From Thomasclavelia sp. (GTDB lineage Bacteria > Bacillota_I > Bacilli_A > Erysipelotrichales > Coprobacillaceae): 64,000 nucleotides of DNA. Position numbers and translations under genes: made by a program. Positions within the stretch are counted from its first letter, which is position 1, and every line of letters begins with the position of its first letter. Shown one piece after another: positions 1 through 8,766 of the stretch. The notes below the pieces were generated by a model. The model made no database searches. It was not told where the DNA came from and worked only from the letters and a program-made list of their open reading frames with translations. The stretch spans positions 21,208-85,207 of the forward strand of contig JAQVWN010000007.1 of NCBI GenBank assembly GCA_028749475.1, written 5' to 3'.

Positions 1-1
1 A

Positions 2-241
2 ACTACTTTAATTAATTATAATATTAATAAAGATTATGGAGATTATTATAATCATTATGCTCCCTATGATCCTAATAATGAGTATGGGGATGTTGCAGCT
101 AAGATGGTAAAAGCTAAACAAGATTTTACAAAATTTTTAAAGAAAGCAAAAATTAAAGAATCTGAGTTTCATAAATTTATGGATTATGTTTGGTATCTTC
201 ATGAGGAAAAAGGGAAGTTTCCAGTTGAAAAGATAGATTAA
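2..241 (+). CDS. C-terminal part of a lipoprotein paralogue (cut by window edge)
   Basis: An open frame enters from the left edge and stops at TAA 239-241. Its protein is a close paralogue of the 3' half of the lipoprotein gene at 1289-1764: both carry KDYG, then a Tyr/Asn-rich stretch, AKMVKAKQDF, KIKESEF and KFMDYVWYLH before a Lys-rich end. The N-terminus is outside the window, so a lipobox cannot be checked here. Tandem copies of a small lipoprotein beside a type VII secretion locus would fit membrane-anchored immunity proteins; that is inference, and no family is recognised. Confidence 0.6.
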   Translation, partial: TTLINYNINKDYGDYYNHYAPYDPNNEYGDVAAKMVKAKQDFTKFLKKAKIKESEFHKFMDYVWYLHEEKGKFPVEKID

Positions 242-436
242 TAGAATGATATAACAAAAGAAACTAACCCCAATTTACTAATTTTAATACAAATAAAAGG
301 TTTAACTTCAACATGATGCCAAATAAATGGAAATTCTAACTGGGACTCATATAAGAAGAAAATATTATGTAATGATGCCATAATCTGTCAAATTAATAAA
401 TGTGGATATGTTGATGAAAAAAACAAGTTTTCAAAG

Positions 437-1288
437 ATGATTGACATGTCAGGATTATCTCAAGCCGAAATTAAAAAGCTTCAAAAACATGATAATGTCT
501 CTTATTTTTATTTTTCTGATGATGAAATAAGCATCCAAACAAGTTATGAAGCGAAAACTTATGGAACTTCTTTAGATAAATGTTATTGTAAGCGGATAGA
601 TATCAAGCCTTATGATACTGAAGCTGATTTAAATTCAGCTATTAATGAAAAAGAGAAGGAAAGGGCTTCTGAAGATGCAAAAATGGCTTTATTTGAAGAA
701 GTCAACACAATAGTGATGGATATAGGTACTGGAGGAACGTATAGTAAAGTAACTGGAAATATTAATAAGGCTGAGAAATATAATAATCTATTAACTAATT
801 TCTTAAGAGATTATTGTGGTGTAGATATCACAAAAGATGGTACTTCGAAAACAACTAATATTGAAGGAACTGAAGCTGATTTTAGTTATGAACTATCACG
901 TATAAGTAGTACGATGAGGACTTTTTCATTACAATCAAGTTATGATAAAACGAATGGATATATAAATCTGTCAGTAACTGAAGAAACAAAAGATAAAATA
1001 ACTCATTATAATAAAGTGATTGATGAGATTAATGAACGTAACTCGGGTGTTGATATAGACAATATATTGAAATATAATTCAAAATCAAGTTTTAGTTCAG
1101 AGTCTATTATAGGCTTTTATAACGATTATAAAGACAGTCCATATATAAAAGAATTTTTTCCAAACGGAAGTCCCTATAAAAAGAATTCTACCTTAGCAAT
1201 ACCTAAAATTACTTATAATACTGTGGTTAATAATTACCAAAAAGCAGAAATGATTTCAGAATTATTAATTAGAATGGGGGGAATATAG
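437..1288 (+). CDS. unknown protein, probably a headless remnant of a larger secreted protein
   Basis: A 283-codon frame with no family I recognise. It is hydrophilic, rich in Asn, Ser, Lys and Glu, with no signal peptide or membrane helix. The same frame stays open upstream to a TGA at 314-316 with no usable start codon, and the ATG at 437 has no Shine-Dalgarno sequence. This suggests that the visible part is the tail of a longer protein that lost its head. It stops directly against the start of the lipoprotein gene at 1289 (zero spacing), as toxin and immunity genes often do. A T7SS toxin tail with a lipoprotein immunity partner is plausible but unproven. Confidence 0.4.
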   Translation: MIDMSGLSQAEIKKLQKHDNVSYFYFSDDEISIQTSYEAKTYGTSLDKCYCKRIDIKPYDTEADLNSAINEKEKERASEDAKMALFEEVNTIVMDIGTGGTYSKVTGNINKAEKYNNLLTNFLRDYCGVDITKDGTSKTTNIEGTEADFSYELSRISSTMRTFSLQSSYDKTNGYINLSVTEETKDKITHYNKVIDEINERNSGVDIDNILKYNSKSSFSSESIIGFYNDYKDSPYIKEFFPNGSPYKKNSTLAIPKITYNTVVNNYQKAEMISELLIRMGGI

Positions 1289-1764
1289 ATGAAAAATATT
1301 AAAAGAATTATTATCACAATATTAGTGTTCACTCTATTCTTTGTGACAGGATGTTCGAAAAATTGGAGTGAAGAAAAAAAATATATGAGAAGATTTCAGA
1401 TTATGGATTCAAATGGACAGAGACGACATTTGACCTATCAACCAAGAATTTTGAATTTGATTTTAGCGCGTATCATGAAAATCATGAAGAAATTTTACAA
1501 TGTTATGTACATGAAAATGGTGAAATTACTTTAATTATTTATACTTTTGATAAAGATTATGGAAATTATTATAATCATTGTGCCCCATATGATCCCGGTA
1601 ATTACTATAGTGATAGCAAAGCTAAGATGGTAAAAGCCAAACAAGATTTTAAGAAATTTTTAAAGAAAGCTAAAATCAAAGAGTCTGAGTTTTATAAATT
1701 TATGGATTATGTTTGGTATCTTCATGATGAAAAGGGAAAGTTCCCGGATAAAAAGGGAGAATAG
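1289..1764 (+). pseudogene. lipoprotein gene broken by a one-base loss in an A-tract
   Basis: The start is clear: ATG 1289 after a G-rich ribosome site. It encodes a lipoprotein signal peptide with a hydrophobic core and the lipobox VTGC (Cys at residue 22). After about 30 codons the frame leaves the homologous one. From the A8 run at 1374-1381 onward, the frame one base back reads YEKISDYGFKW, then FEFDF and EEILQCYVHENGE, and ends at TAG 1762-1764 with the sequence shared with the fragment at 2-241. One extra A in the run would restore a protein of about 158 residues. The loss may be a real mutation, phase variation by slippage, or a sequencing error. Confidence 0.7.
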
Positions 1765-1868
1765 AAAATAAGTATAATGCACTAACCTATTTATTTGTGT
1801 ATTTATATTTATAATTATAGTTATGCTGATTGCTCAAAATGTAGCTTTAAAGAATAAGGATAAATATG

Positions 1869-1927
1869 ATGTTTAATAGGTCTAAAAACATAGCCAAAGT
1901 ATGCATATAAAAATGCATACTTTTTTC
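1869..1927 (+). terminator. Rho-independent terminator, left member of a repeated pair
   Basis: Stem AAAGTATGCAT (1896-1906) pairs with ATGCATACTTT (1913-1923), followed by a T run. About 27 bases before the stem are also shared with the copy at 23310-23366 at the other end of the island. Confidence 0.8.
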
Positions 1928-2196
1928 TAAACTTTGATCTGAATTCTTATCAAATTAATCATTAACATAATCTCTATAAGAATTATTAAATAATTAAATA
2001 ACTTGCTTGTACATATTTAAATATATTTTAACTAAGGAGTTCGAATATAAATTAATACTTGAAATATACTCATACCATAGTACAATAAAAGTGGCTGGTG
2101 AGTGAATTATGGAAGATTTAATGATTTTTTGTGTCCTATTTTTTAATTAATAATATGGATTAGGGAAAATCAATAATTTTTTCGTATCCATTTTTT
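1928..2196 (+). other. A+T-rich intergenic stretch upstream of esxA
   Basis: No convincing gene. A possible leader peptide of 13 codons begins at ATG 2110 behind GGTGAG, but it is too short and weak to call. The esxA promoter must lie here or just beyond; no clear -35/-10 pair stands out. Confidence 0.4.
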
Positions 2197-2216
2197 CTTT
2201 ACTTAAATAAGTAAAG
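2197..2216. promoter_or_regulatory. 20-bp palindrome upstream of esxA
   Basis: A perfect inverted repeat, CTTTACTT-AAAT-AAGTAAAG, lies 57 bases before the esxA start. It lacks a following T run, so an operator or an RNA hairpin in the leader is more likely than a terminator. No regulator is identified. Confidence 0.4.
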
Positions 2217-2272
2217 GGTAAGTCGTTAAGGTGTTTTATGGCACCAAAAAATTAAGAAGAGAGGAATTTATT

Positions 2273-2563
2273 ATGGCAGGAACAATTAGATTAAATGCCG
2301 AAGGTTTACAAAGTGCGTCAAACAATTTAAAACAAGAAGGAAATGAATTTGAAACATTAGTAAATCAAATGCAATCAGTAGTAAACAGTTTACCGGAAGC
2401 TTGGGAAGGTGAAGCAGCAAATGCTTATGTTGAACAATTTAGTCAACTTAAACCTAATCTTGATAAAACAAGAGAATTAATTGCTACAATAGCTACTCAA
2501 ATTGATCAAACTTTACAAGCAGCACAAGAATTAGACTCAAATATTGCTTCAAAATTAAAATAA
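2273..2563 (+). CDS. esxA: WXG100 protein EsxA, T7SS substrate
   Basis: A 96-residue, all-helical WXG100 protein secreted as a dimer by the T7SSb machine. The helix-turn-helix hairpin has its WxG motif as EAWEG (Trp44, Gly46), and there is no signal peptide, as usual for the family. The start at 2273 is chosen because GAGAGGAATT lies just upstream and AGTIRLN is the family-like N-terminus; a 14-codon extension to 2231 is possible but has no ribosome site. It is first in the locus and is followed by a strong terminator, so it is probably made in excess over the membrane components downstream. Confidence 0.95.
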   Translation: MAGTIRLNAEGLQSASNNLKQEGNEFETLVNQMQSVVNSLPEAWEGEAANAYVEQFSQLKPNLDKTRELIATIATQIDQTLQAAQELDSNIASKLK

Positions 2564-2571
2564 GTAATAAT

Positions 2572-2605
2572 ACGCTCCGGGTTGTTTACTATACGGAGCG
2601 TTTTG
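2572..2605 (+). terminator. terminator between esxA and essA
   Basis: Stem ACGCTCCG (2572-2579) pairs with CGGAGCGT (2594-2601) across a 14-base loop and ends in TTTT. Partial read-through would feed essA and the rest of the locus. Confidence 0.85.
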
Positions 2606-2631
2606 TCTTATTTATAGAAAGGAAAATCATA

Positions 2632-3108
2632 ATGAAAAAATTAAAAATTATTACTATAACATTAATAATGATGTTATTGGGTGGATTGCAGTTTTCACCT
2701 ATATTTGCTGTTGGTGAATTAGACTTAAATCCTGACTCTTTAAATGAAAAAGATAATAATTATGAGTCATTAACAGATCGTAATAAAATTGATTTATTTA
2801 CTGATGATTTTCAAAAAGAATATAAAACAAAAGAAGAAGAGAAAACAAAAATCGAAAAACAAACTAATAAACAATTGTTTAGTAACACCAAAGATAAAAA
2901 GACAAGTAAAGAAACTAAAAAGTTATTTCAAACACAAAATAAGATGACTGTTACAGGATCTACATATAGTGAAAGCTTTGATTGGACTAAAACTATACCA
3001 TTTCTGGTTGTAGGACTCTCTGTAGTAACATTTGTGCTTACTAAACTTTATTATAAATTTAAAAAGAGAGGGAAAGTAGATGAAGATGACCTTAAGTATA
3101 ATGGTTAA
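2632..3108 (+). CDS. essA: T7SS membrane protein EssA
   Basis: 158 residues: an N-terminal signal-like hydrophobic segment (about 1-26), a long charged Lys/Glu/Asn region, then one membrane helix near the C-terminus (about 120-140) and a short basic cytoplasmic tail. Length, topology and position between esxA and esaB match EssA of the T7SSb machines; sequence similarity is low, as usual for this protein. Ribosome site GAAAGGAAAATC precedes ATG 2632. The 3' end overlaps esaB by 29 bases, pointing to coupled translation. Assignment rests mainly on gene order and topology. Confidence 0.75.
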   Translation: MKKLKIITITLIMMLLGGLQFSPIFAVGELDLNPDSLNEKDNNYESLTDRNKIDLFTDDFQKEYKTKEEEKTKIEKQTNKQLFSNTKDKKTSKETKKLFQTQNKMTVTGSTYSESFDWTKTIPFLVVGLSVVTFVLTKLYYKFKKRGKVDEDDLKYNG

Positions 3109-3310
3109 TCAAATGACTGAAGATTTCATTGTAGATAGTAAAACTAACATTTTAGAATCTTTAATGATTATCGGTCAAAATACTAATTTAAGTATTGATT
3201 CCAATATCCAATATATTTATTCAAAGAGAAATGATCAAATGACATCAGTAAATCAAACATTTGAACAGGCTTTAATATTTGCGGGAGATTCTTTAATAAT
3301 AGGGGCGTAG
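3080..3310 (+). CDS. esaB: ubiquitin-like T7SS protein EsaB/YukD
   Basis: A 76-residue protein, the usual size of EsaB/YukD, a ubiquitin-fold cytoplasmic factor of T7SSb loci. The visible pattern of alternating short strands and a central helix (TNILESLMIIG) ends with GDSLIIGA, like the last strand of the family. It starts at ATG 3080 behind AGAGAGGGAAAG, inside the end of essA, and stops two bases before essB. The exact role of the family (regulation or assembly) is not shown by the sequence. Confidence 0.75.
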   Translation: MKMTLSIMVNQMTEDFIVDSKTNILESLMIIGQNTNLSIDSNIQYIYSKRNDQMTSVNQTFEQALIFAGDSLIIGA

Positions 3311-3312
3311 TT

Positions 3313-4425
3313 ATGAATAAAGAAAATGAAATTATTAAACAATATAAAAAATCGCAGTTAAGTGCAAAGGATGATTACGATTTTTCAGTGATTGAAAAAA
3401 AGGAACCTTTTATGCTAGATTGTTCAATCAAAAGAGATGGTGATGACATCACCATTACTTATGACTGTGGTATAAGAAAACCATTTACTAGTATTCATGA
3501 ACAATCAATGACTGAAAAATACCAATCATTAGTAAATATTCAAAAATTAGTAGAGGATAATAAATCACTCAAATTCTCTCTTAATCCTGAAAATATCTAT
3601 TATGATTTTAATATGATACCTGCAGTTTTATTTCGAGATATTTATGAAAATGAAGAATTTAATGAAAATGATTTCGTTCAACAATATAAATCATTAATTG
3701 GTTTCACCCTTCAAAACACTTACTCATTTGAAGATTACTATCAAGGAGGTAATTCATTACTCCTTAATAATAAAGAAACTGCACCATTCTCAAATATTAA
3801 TGATTTAGATGAACTTGTAGAATTATTAAATAATAAATATTTAAACATTCGAAAAAGCGATCGAGAAGATTATATAAAAGTAAAAAGAAATAAAAATCGA
3901 TTGATTAAATATGGAATACGAGTAGGAATAGTAATTATAGTAGTTCTATCTTTTCTACTTGGATATTTTGGAATATATCGTTTAAATGAAGAAAAGACTT
4001 TTAATAGTGCTAGTGAAAGTTATGTCGAGAAAGACTATAACGATGTAATAGATACTTTAGATGATGTTAAAGTAAGTCATATGAGTGTTTATATTAAATA
4101 CATTTTAGCAGTCTCTAATGTAAAAGCTCAATCGCTTTCAGATAAACAAAAATCAAATATCTTATCAAGTGTAACTTTAAATTCAAATGAAAAAATATTA
4201 GATTTTTGGATTTACTTAGGTAAAGATAATACGGATGAAGCCATTGATATTGCCCAACAACTAGGTAATGATGAATATCTAGCTTATGCTTATATGAAAG
4301 AAAAAGATAACATTGAAAATGATTCTTCATTAAGCGGTGAGGAAAAAACTACCGAGTTAGAAGAAGTTCAAAAAAAGATTGATGAACTAGATTTAACTGA
4401 TGACTCTAAAAGTGTGAATAAATAA
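3313..4425 (+). CDS. essB: T7SS pseudokinase membrane protein EssB
   Basis: 370 residues. The N-terminal half (about 1-195) looks like the cytoplasmic pseudokinase-like domain of EssB/YukC and includes the kinase-like LNPENIYYD. One membrane helix lies at about 203-225, followed by an extracytoplasmic helical C-terminal part of about 145 residues. This topology and length (relatives are usually 400-450 residues) match EssB, which holds EssC in the membrane complex. It is tightly packed: two bases after esaB and one base before the essC frame at 4427, so these genes share a transcript. Confidence 0.85.
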   Translation: MNKENEIIKQYKKSQLSAKDDYDFSVIEKKEPFMLDCSIKRDGDDITITYDCGIRKPFTSIHEQSMTEKYQSLVNIQKLVEDNKSLKFSLNPENIYYDFNMIPAVLFRDIYENEEFNENDFVQQYKSLIGFTLQNTYSFEDYYQGGNSLLLNNKETAPFSNINDLDELVELLNNKYLNIRKSDREDYIKVKRNKNRLIKYGIRVGIVIIVVLSFLLGYFGIYRLNEEKTFNSASESYVEKDYNDVIDTLDDVKVSHMSVYIKYILAVSNVKAQSLSDKQKSNILSSVTLNSNEKILDFWIYLGKDNTDEAIDIAQQLGNDEYLAYAYMKEKDNIENDSSLSGEEKTTELEEVQKKIDELDLTDDSKSVNK

Positions 4426-4426
4426 A

Positions 4427-4936
4427 ATGAAAAAAGTATTAATATTTAATGAAAATAGATACTTTGAGTATGCTTTAGAAGACACTCTTATCATTAATGA
4501 TTTAAATCTTACAAATGATGGGCAAAATTGTAGGATTAATGAAGATGTCATTAAAGAAAATGAAATAGTCACTATAAATAATACTTCTATCTTAATAATT
4601 GATAACTATAAACAAAAATATAAAGTTACTCATTGGCCAGTAATTATTGGACCAGACGAAGATCTTACTTTAAAGAACTCAAAACTGGTTTTAAATAACA
4701 ATCAAATATTAAATGATAATCATGAAACTATATATATTAATGGAATTCAAAGTAATGATTCATTAATTGATATTAAACATGGCGATAATGTATTAATAGA
4801 TAACTATTTAATAATTATTCATTTAGATAGTATAGACATATACGGAAACCAAAACTATCAAACTAATCTTGCAAAGGTTAAAGATAAATCGGAAAAAACG
4901 GAATATTTTCCTGATTATAAAAGTCACCTCGTCTAA
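4427..4936 (+). CDS. essC: EssC N-terminal FHA part, separated by a frameshift
   Basis: 169 residues of beta-rich, Asn/Ile-rich sequence corresponding to the forkhead-associated domains at the N-terminus of EssC. Motifs such as VIIGPDEDLTL and INGIQSNDSLIDIKHGD are typical of FHA folds. It begins one base after essB with no obvious ribosome site, so it is probably translated by coupling. The frame ends at TAA 4934-4936, but the linker that normally follows (SPR, then a PP pair before the membrane helices) continues in another frame from 4921. The A4 run at 4919-4922 would restore one continuous EssC if it had one more A. See the next entry. Confidence 0.75.
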   Translation: MKKVLIFNENRYFEYALEDTLIINDLNLTNDGQNCRINEDVIKENEIVTINNTSILIIDNYKQKYKVTHWPVIIGPDEDLTLKNSKLVLNNNQILNDNHETIYINGIQSNDSLIDIKHGDNVLIDNYLIIIHLDSIDIYGNQNYQTNLAKVKDKSEKTEYFPDYKSHLV

Positions 4937-4992
4937 TCAAGAAAGTTTCCAATGATAAGATAGCAATCCAAAAACCACCTACTAACACCCCA

Positions 4993-7900
4993 ATGAGAAA
5001 AGGCTCATTGATTAAAGTGATTATTCCTCCTCTTTCAATGGCGGCAGTAACCATCCTAATGGGAATCATGATGGGAAGAGGACTATTTATGATGATTAGT
5101 GCTTTAGGTACGGTAGTCATGATGGTGTTTTCTGTAACTTCTTATTTTACAGAAAAGAAAGAAAATAAAGAAAAGAATATTAAAAGAAAAGAAGTTTATA
5201 GTCAGTATTTATTGAATAAAAGAAAAGAACTAAATGAATACAAACAAAATGAAATTGAAGCTTTAAACTATAATAACCCGCCATTATCTAATATATGTGA
5301 GATGACAAAAAACTTTAGTCCTCGAATATACGAAAGAGATATTAATGATGATGATTTCCTAAGTATCAAAATAGGGTATTGTGATGATAAGCCTGAATTT
5401 AATCTTTCATTTGATTATGATTTTTTAGCAATAGAAAAAGATAAATTACAAGATGCTGCTCATGATATTTATCAAGAGTATGCAACCATCCAAAATAAAC
5501 CAATTATGATTGATTTAAAGAAATCACATTTAGGAGTTGTTGGAGAAAAGAAAGATATTCATCAACAATTAAAGAACTATTTAGCACAATTATCTTTCTT
5601 TCAATCATATCAAGATGTTGAAATAATTATGCTCTACAACAAAGAATATATTAATGATTTTGATTATATTAAATGGTTACCACATAATAGAATTCATTCA
5701 GTAAATCTAAGTGGAAATATTAATAATGAACAAGTTAAAGAACAAGTACTTGGTAGTTTGTATCAAATCATTAAATCTCGAAAACTAAATAATAATGAAG
5801 GTCATAACGAAACTATTTATATTCCTCATTATATTATTATAGTTGATGATTATCATTTATTAATGAATCATGCAATCATGGAATATCTTCAAGAAGATAC
5901 TACTTCTTTAGGATTTAGTTTAATCTATACCGCTCAAAAGAAAGCTAATTTACCTGAAAACATTCATACTGTATTAGAAATTAATGATCATGAAAATGCC
6001 ACTTTATTAATTGAAGAAGGTTTAGAAGTTAATAAAGACATAAAACTTGAACAAATAAACAGTGATGTTAAAGATATGGCTCGTAATTTAAGTGTCTTAA
6101 ATCATTTAAAAGGAATTACTTCTCATATTCCAGAAAGTATTACTTTCTTAGACATGTACAAAGTAAAAACATGTCAAGAATTAGATATCTTAAATCGTTG
6201 GGAAACTCACAATGCCTCAAAATCTTTAGCAGTACCTTTAGGACTTAGGGGAAAAGACGATATCGTAGAATTGAATCTACATGAAAAAGCACATGGACCT
6301 CATGGACTAGTTGCTGGAACTACCGGTTCAGGAAAATCAGAAACTATTCAGTCATATATTTTATCTTTAGCTGTTAACTTCTCACCAAATGAAGTTGGTT
6401 TCTTATTAATTGACTATAAAGGTGGAGGAATGGCTAATCTATTTAAAGAATTACCTCATCTACTTGGTACTATTACCAACTTAGATGGAGCTGAAAGTAT
6501 GAGAGCGTTAGAATCAATTAAAGCTGAATTAAAAAGAAGACAAAATGTATTTAATGAGGTTGGTGTTAATAATATCAATAACTATACTAAACTCTATAAA
6601 AGAAAAGAAGTAAAAGAACCATTACCTCATTTATTCATTATCTCTGATGAATTTGCTGAATTAAAAAAGGAACAACCAGAATTTATGAGTGAGTTAGTTT
6701 CAGTAGCTCGTATTGGAAGAACCCTAGGTGTTCATTTGATTCTAGCAACTCAAAAACCAACAGGAGTTGTTGATGATCAAATATGGTCCAACTCCAAGTT
6801 TAAATTAGCCTTAAAAGTTCAAGATGAAGCAGACAGTAAAGAAATACTAAAAACTCCTGATGCTGCTCATATCACTCAAACTGGTCGAGCATATCTACAA
6901 GTTGGAAATAATGAAATATATGAATTATTCCAATCAGCTTGGTCAGGAGCTAAGTATGATGAAAATGAAAAAGCTTTGAAAAAGGACAATCGAATTTATA
7001 AAGTAAATCCTTTAGGCCAAGGAGAACTTATTAATCAGGACTTAAGTGATGAAGAAGAAGACTCTAATATGGTTACACAATTGGATGCCATCGTCTTACA
7101 TATTAAAGATTTATATGAACATACAGACCATCAAACAGTCACAAAGCCTTGGTTACCACCTTTACCTGATATGTTAGAAATGACGGAAAATAAATTACTA
7201 GATTTAAATAAGGTTAATGATATCGATTTAGATATTCAAATCGGTTTAATAGACATCCCAGAAAGACAAACGCAAGAAGACTATCGAGTGGACTTTGTCG
7301 AAGATGGAAACTTAGCAGTTTTCTCATCATCAGGGTTTGGTAAAACATTTACTATTGGTGAAATCATTTATGCTTTATGTTTAAAGAATAATCCAGAGTT
7401 AGTAAATATGTATATTCTTGATTTTGGGAACTCATCTTTGATGCCTTATAGTAATTTACCTCAAGTTGCTGATTATATAACGGTTGATAATGAAGAAAAA
7501 CTTAGTAAGTTTACAAGAATTATTAATCAATTATTTACAACTAGAAAGAAACTATTTGGAAAAGAAATGGTTCAAAGTTTCAGTATGTATAATTCAATGA
7601 ACCCTACCAATAAATTACCAGCTATCTTTATCTTTATAGATAATTTTGATGTGGTAAAAGAAATATCATTAGAATTTGAAGAATTTATGACCAAACTTAC
7701 TAGAGATGGATTAAGTTTAGGAATATATACTGTAATTTCAGCTACCAGAGCAAATGCTGTAAGATTTGCGACAATGAATAACTTCAAAAATAAAATAGTA
7801 GAATATATGTTTGATGAAGGTGATGTTGTTTCACTTATTGGTAGAAGCCAATATAAACCATCAACCATTAAAGGAAGAGCCTTAGTTAAAACTAAAAATA

Positions 7901-8754
7901 TTAATATGATGCAAATATATACTCCATTTGAATTTAAGGATGATCTTGAATTCATTGAAAATATTAAAACCCATATTAATGAAATAAAAGAAAGTTACCA
8001 TGGTAAAACACCTTTAGGAATTCCAGTTTTACCTGAAACATTATCAAGTAATGATTTTGGTAATTACCAAAATGAAGATGATTCTTTAGGTATGATAATT
8101 GGTTTAAGTACTAATAATGTCGAAAATGTAAAAGTTAAATTTAAAGATGATGTATTCTTGATTGGTGGTACTAAAGGTAGTGGAAAAACTAATCTATTGA
8201 AGTTATTAATAAGTCAAAGAAATAAAAAAGGGAAATCATATGTCTTTGATTCCAATAGTATGGAATTGTATCGTTATCAGGGGGAAGAGGCTCTAAGTTA
8301 TGTTGGTAAAGAACCTGATGATAACAATCAATTTCTAGAAGAACTATTTGCAATCATCAGTGATAGACAAGAAGCATTTAAAGAAGCAGTTGATAATGAT
8401 CGTAGTTTAATTGCTAAAGAATATTTTTCAACTTTAGATGCAATTACTATCTTTATTGATGAAGCAAGTTTGTTTATAGCAAGATTTAATGGTACTCCTA
8501 ATATTGTTAAATACCTCAATGAAGCTTTAGATGTTGGAGTTAAAATTGTCGCTACAACAAATGTTAATAGCTTAAAAGGATTTGATGATATAACTAAATT
8601 ATTTAAAAATACAAATAATGGAATTTTACTATCTGAACAGAGTGGATTAAATGTTTTTAATCAAAGCATTAGAGAAGTGCCTGAATTTGGTTTTGGGGTT
8701 CTTTATGAAGATGGTGAAAAACGAAAAATAAGAATTGCGAAATATGAAGAATAA
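4993..8754 (+). CDS. essC: EssC membrane and triple FtsK-type ATPase part
   Basis: The T7SSb motor. Two membrane helices lie near the start (about 8-45), then a soluble region, then three FtsK/SpoIIIE-type ATPase domains with P-loops GTTGSGKSE (about 442), SSGFGKT (about 778) and GGTKGSGKT (about 1057). The first also has the Walker B sequence FIISDEFAEL. ATG 4993 has no ribosome site; the coding frame runs upstream without a start to 4921, reading SPRLIKKVS and then IQKPP, the normal EssC linker. With the FHA part the intact protein would be about 1443 residues, the usual EssC size. As it stands this half has no good start, so the motor may not be made unless the break is a sequencing error or is bypassed. 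Confidence 0.85.
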   Translation: MRKGSLIKVIIPPLSMAAVTILMGIMMGRGLFMMISALGTVVMMVFSVTSYFTEKKENKEKNIKRKEVYSQYLLNKRKELNEYKQNEIEALNYNNPPLSNICEMTKNFSPRIYERDINDDDFLSIKIGYCDDKPEFNLSFDYDFLAIEKDKLQDAAHDIYQEYATIQNKPIMIDLKKSHLGVVGEKKDIHQQLKNYLAQLSFFQSYQDVEIIMLYNKEYINDFDYIKWLPHNRIHSVNLSGNINNEQVKEQVLGSLYQIIKSRKLNNNEGHNETIYIPHYIIIVDDYHLLMNHAIMEYLQEDTTSLGFSLIYTAQKKANLPENIHTVLEINDHENATLLIEEGLEVNKDIKLEQINSDVKDMARNLSVLNHLKGITSHIPESITFLDMYKVKTCQELDILNRWETHNASKSLAVPLGLRGKDDIVELNLHEKAHGPHGLVAGTTGSGKSETIQSYILSLAVNFSPNEVGFLLIDYKGGGMANLFKELPHLLGTITNLDGAESMRALESIKAELKRRQNVFNEVGVNNINNYTKLYKRKEVKEPLPHLFIISDEFAELKKEQPEFMSELVSVARIGRTLGVHLILATQKPTGVVDDQIWSNSKFKLALKVQDEADSKEILKTPDAAHITQTGRAYLQVGNNEIYELFQSAWSGAKYDENEKALKKDNRIYKVNPLGQGELINQDLSDEEEDSNMVTQLDAIVLHIKDLYEHTDHQTVTKPWLPPLPDMLEMTENKLLDLNKVNDIDLDIQIGLIDIPERQTQEDYRVDFVEDGNLAVFSSSGFGKTFTIGEIIYALCLKNNPELVNMYILDFGNSSLMPYSNLPQVADYITVDNEEKLSKFTRIINQLFTTRKKLFGKEMVQSFSMYNSMNPTNKLPAIFIFIDNFDVVKEISLEFEEFMTKLTRDGLSLGIYTVISATRANAVRFATMNNFKNKIVEYMFDEGDVVSLIGRSQYKPSTIKGRALVKTKNINMMQIYTPFEFKDDLEFIENIKTHINEIKESYHGKTPLGIPVLPETLSSNDFGNYQNEDDSLGMIIGLSTNNVENVKVKFKDDVFLIGGTKGSGKTNLLKLLISQRNKKGKSYVFDSNSMELYRYQGEEALSYVGKEPDDNNQFLEELFAIISDRQEAFKEAVDNDRSLIAKEYFSTLDAITIFIDEASLFIARFNGTPNIVKYLNEALDVGVKIVATTNVNSLKGFDDITKLFKNTNNGILLSEQSGLNVFNQSIREVPEFGFGVLYEDGEKRKIRIAKYEE

Positions 8755-8766
8755 GGACGAAAGAAA

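Noticed and set aside
1795..1878. Possible small membrane peptide (LFICVFIFIIIVMLIAQ)
   Set aside because: No start codon or ribosome site in frame; probably a remnant.
2110..2151. 13-codon leader peptide before esxA
   Set aside because: Has a GGTGAG upstream but is too short, with no recognised attenuation structure.
4900..4940. Programmed -1 frameshift in essC
   Set aside because: The bases TATAAAAGT do not form a normal slippery heptamer in the reading frame, and re-pairing would be poor. A mutation or read error is simpler.
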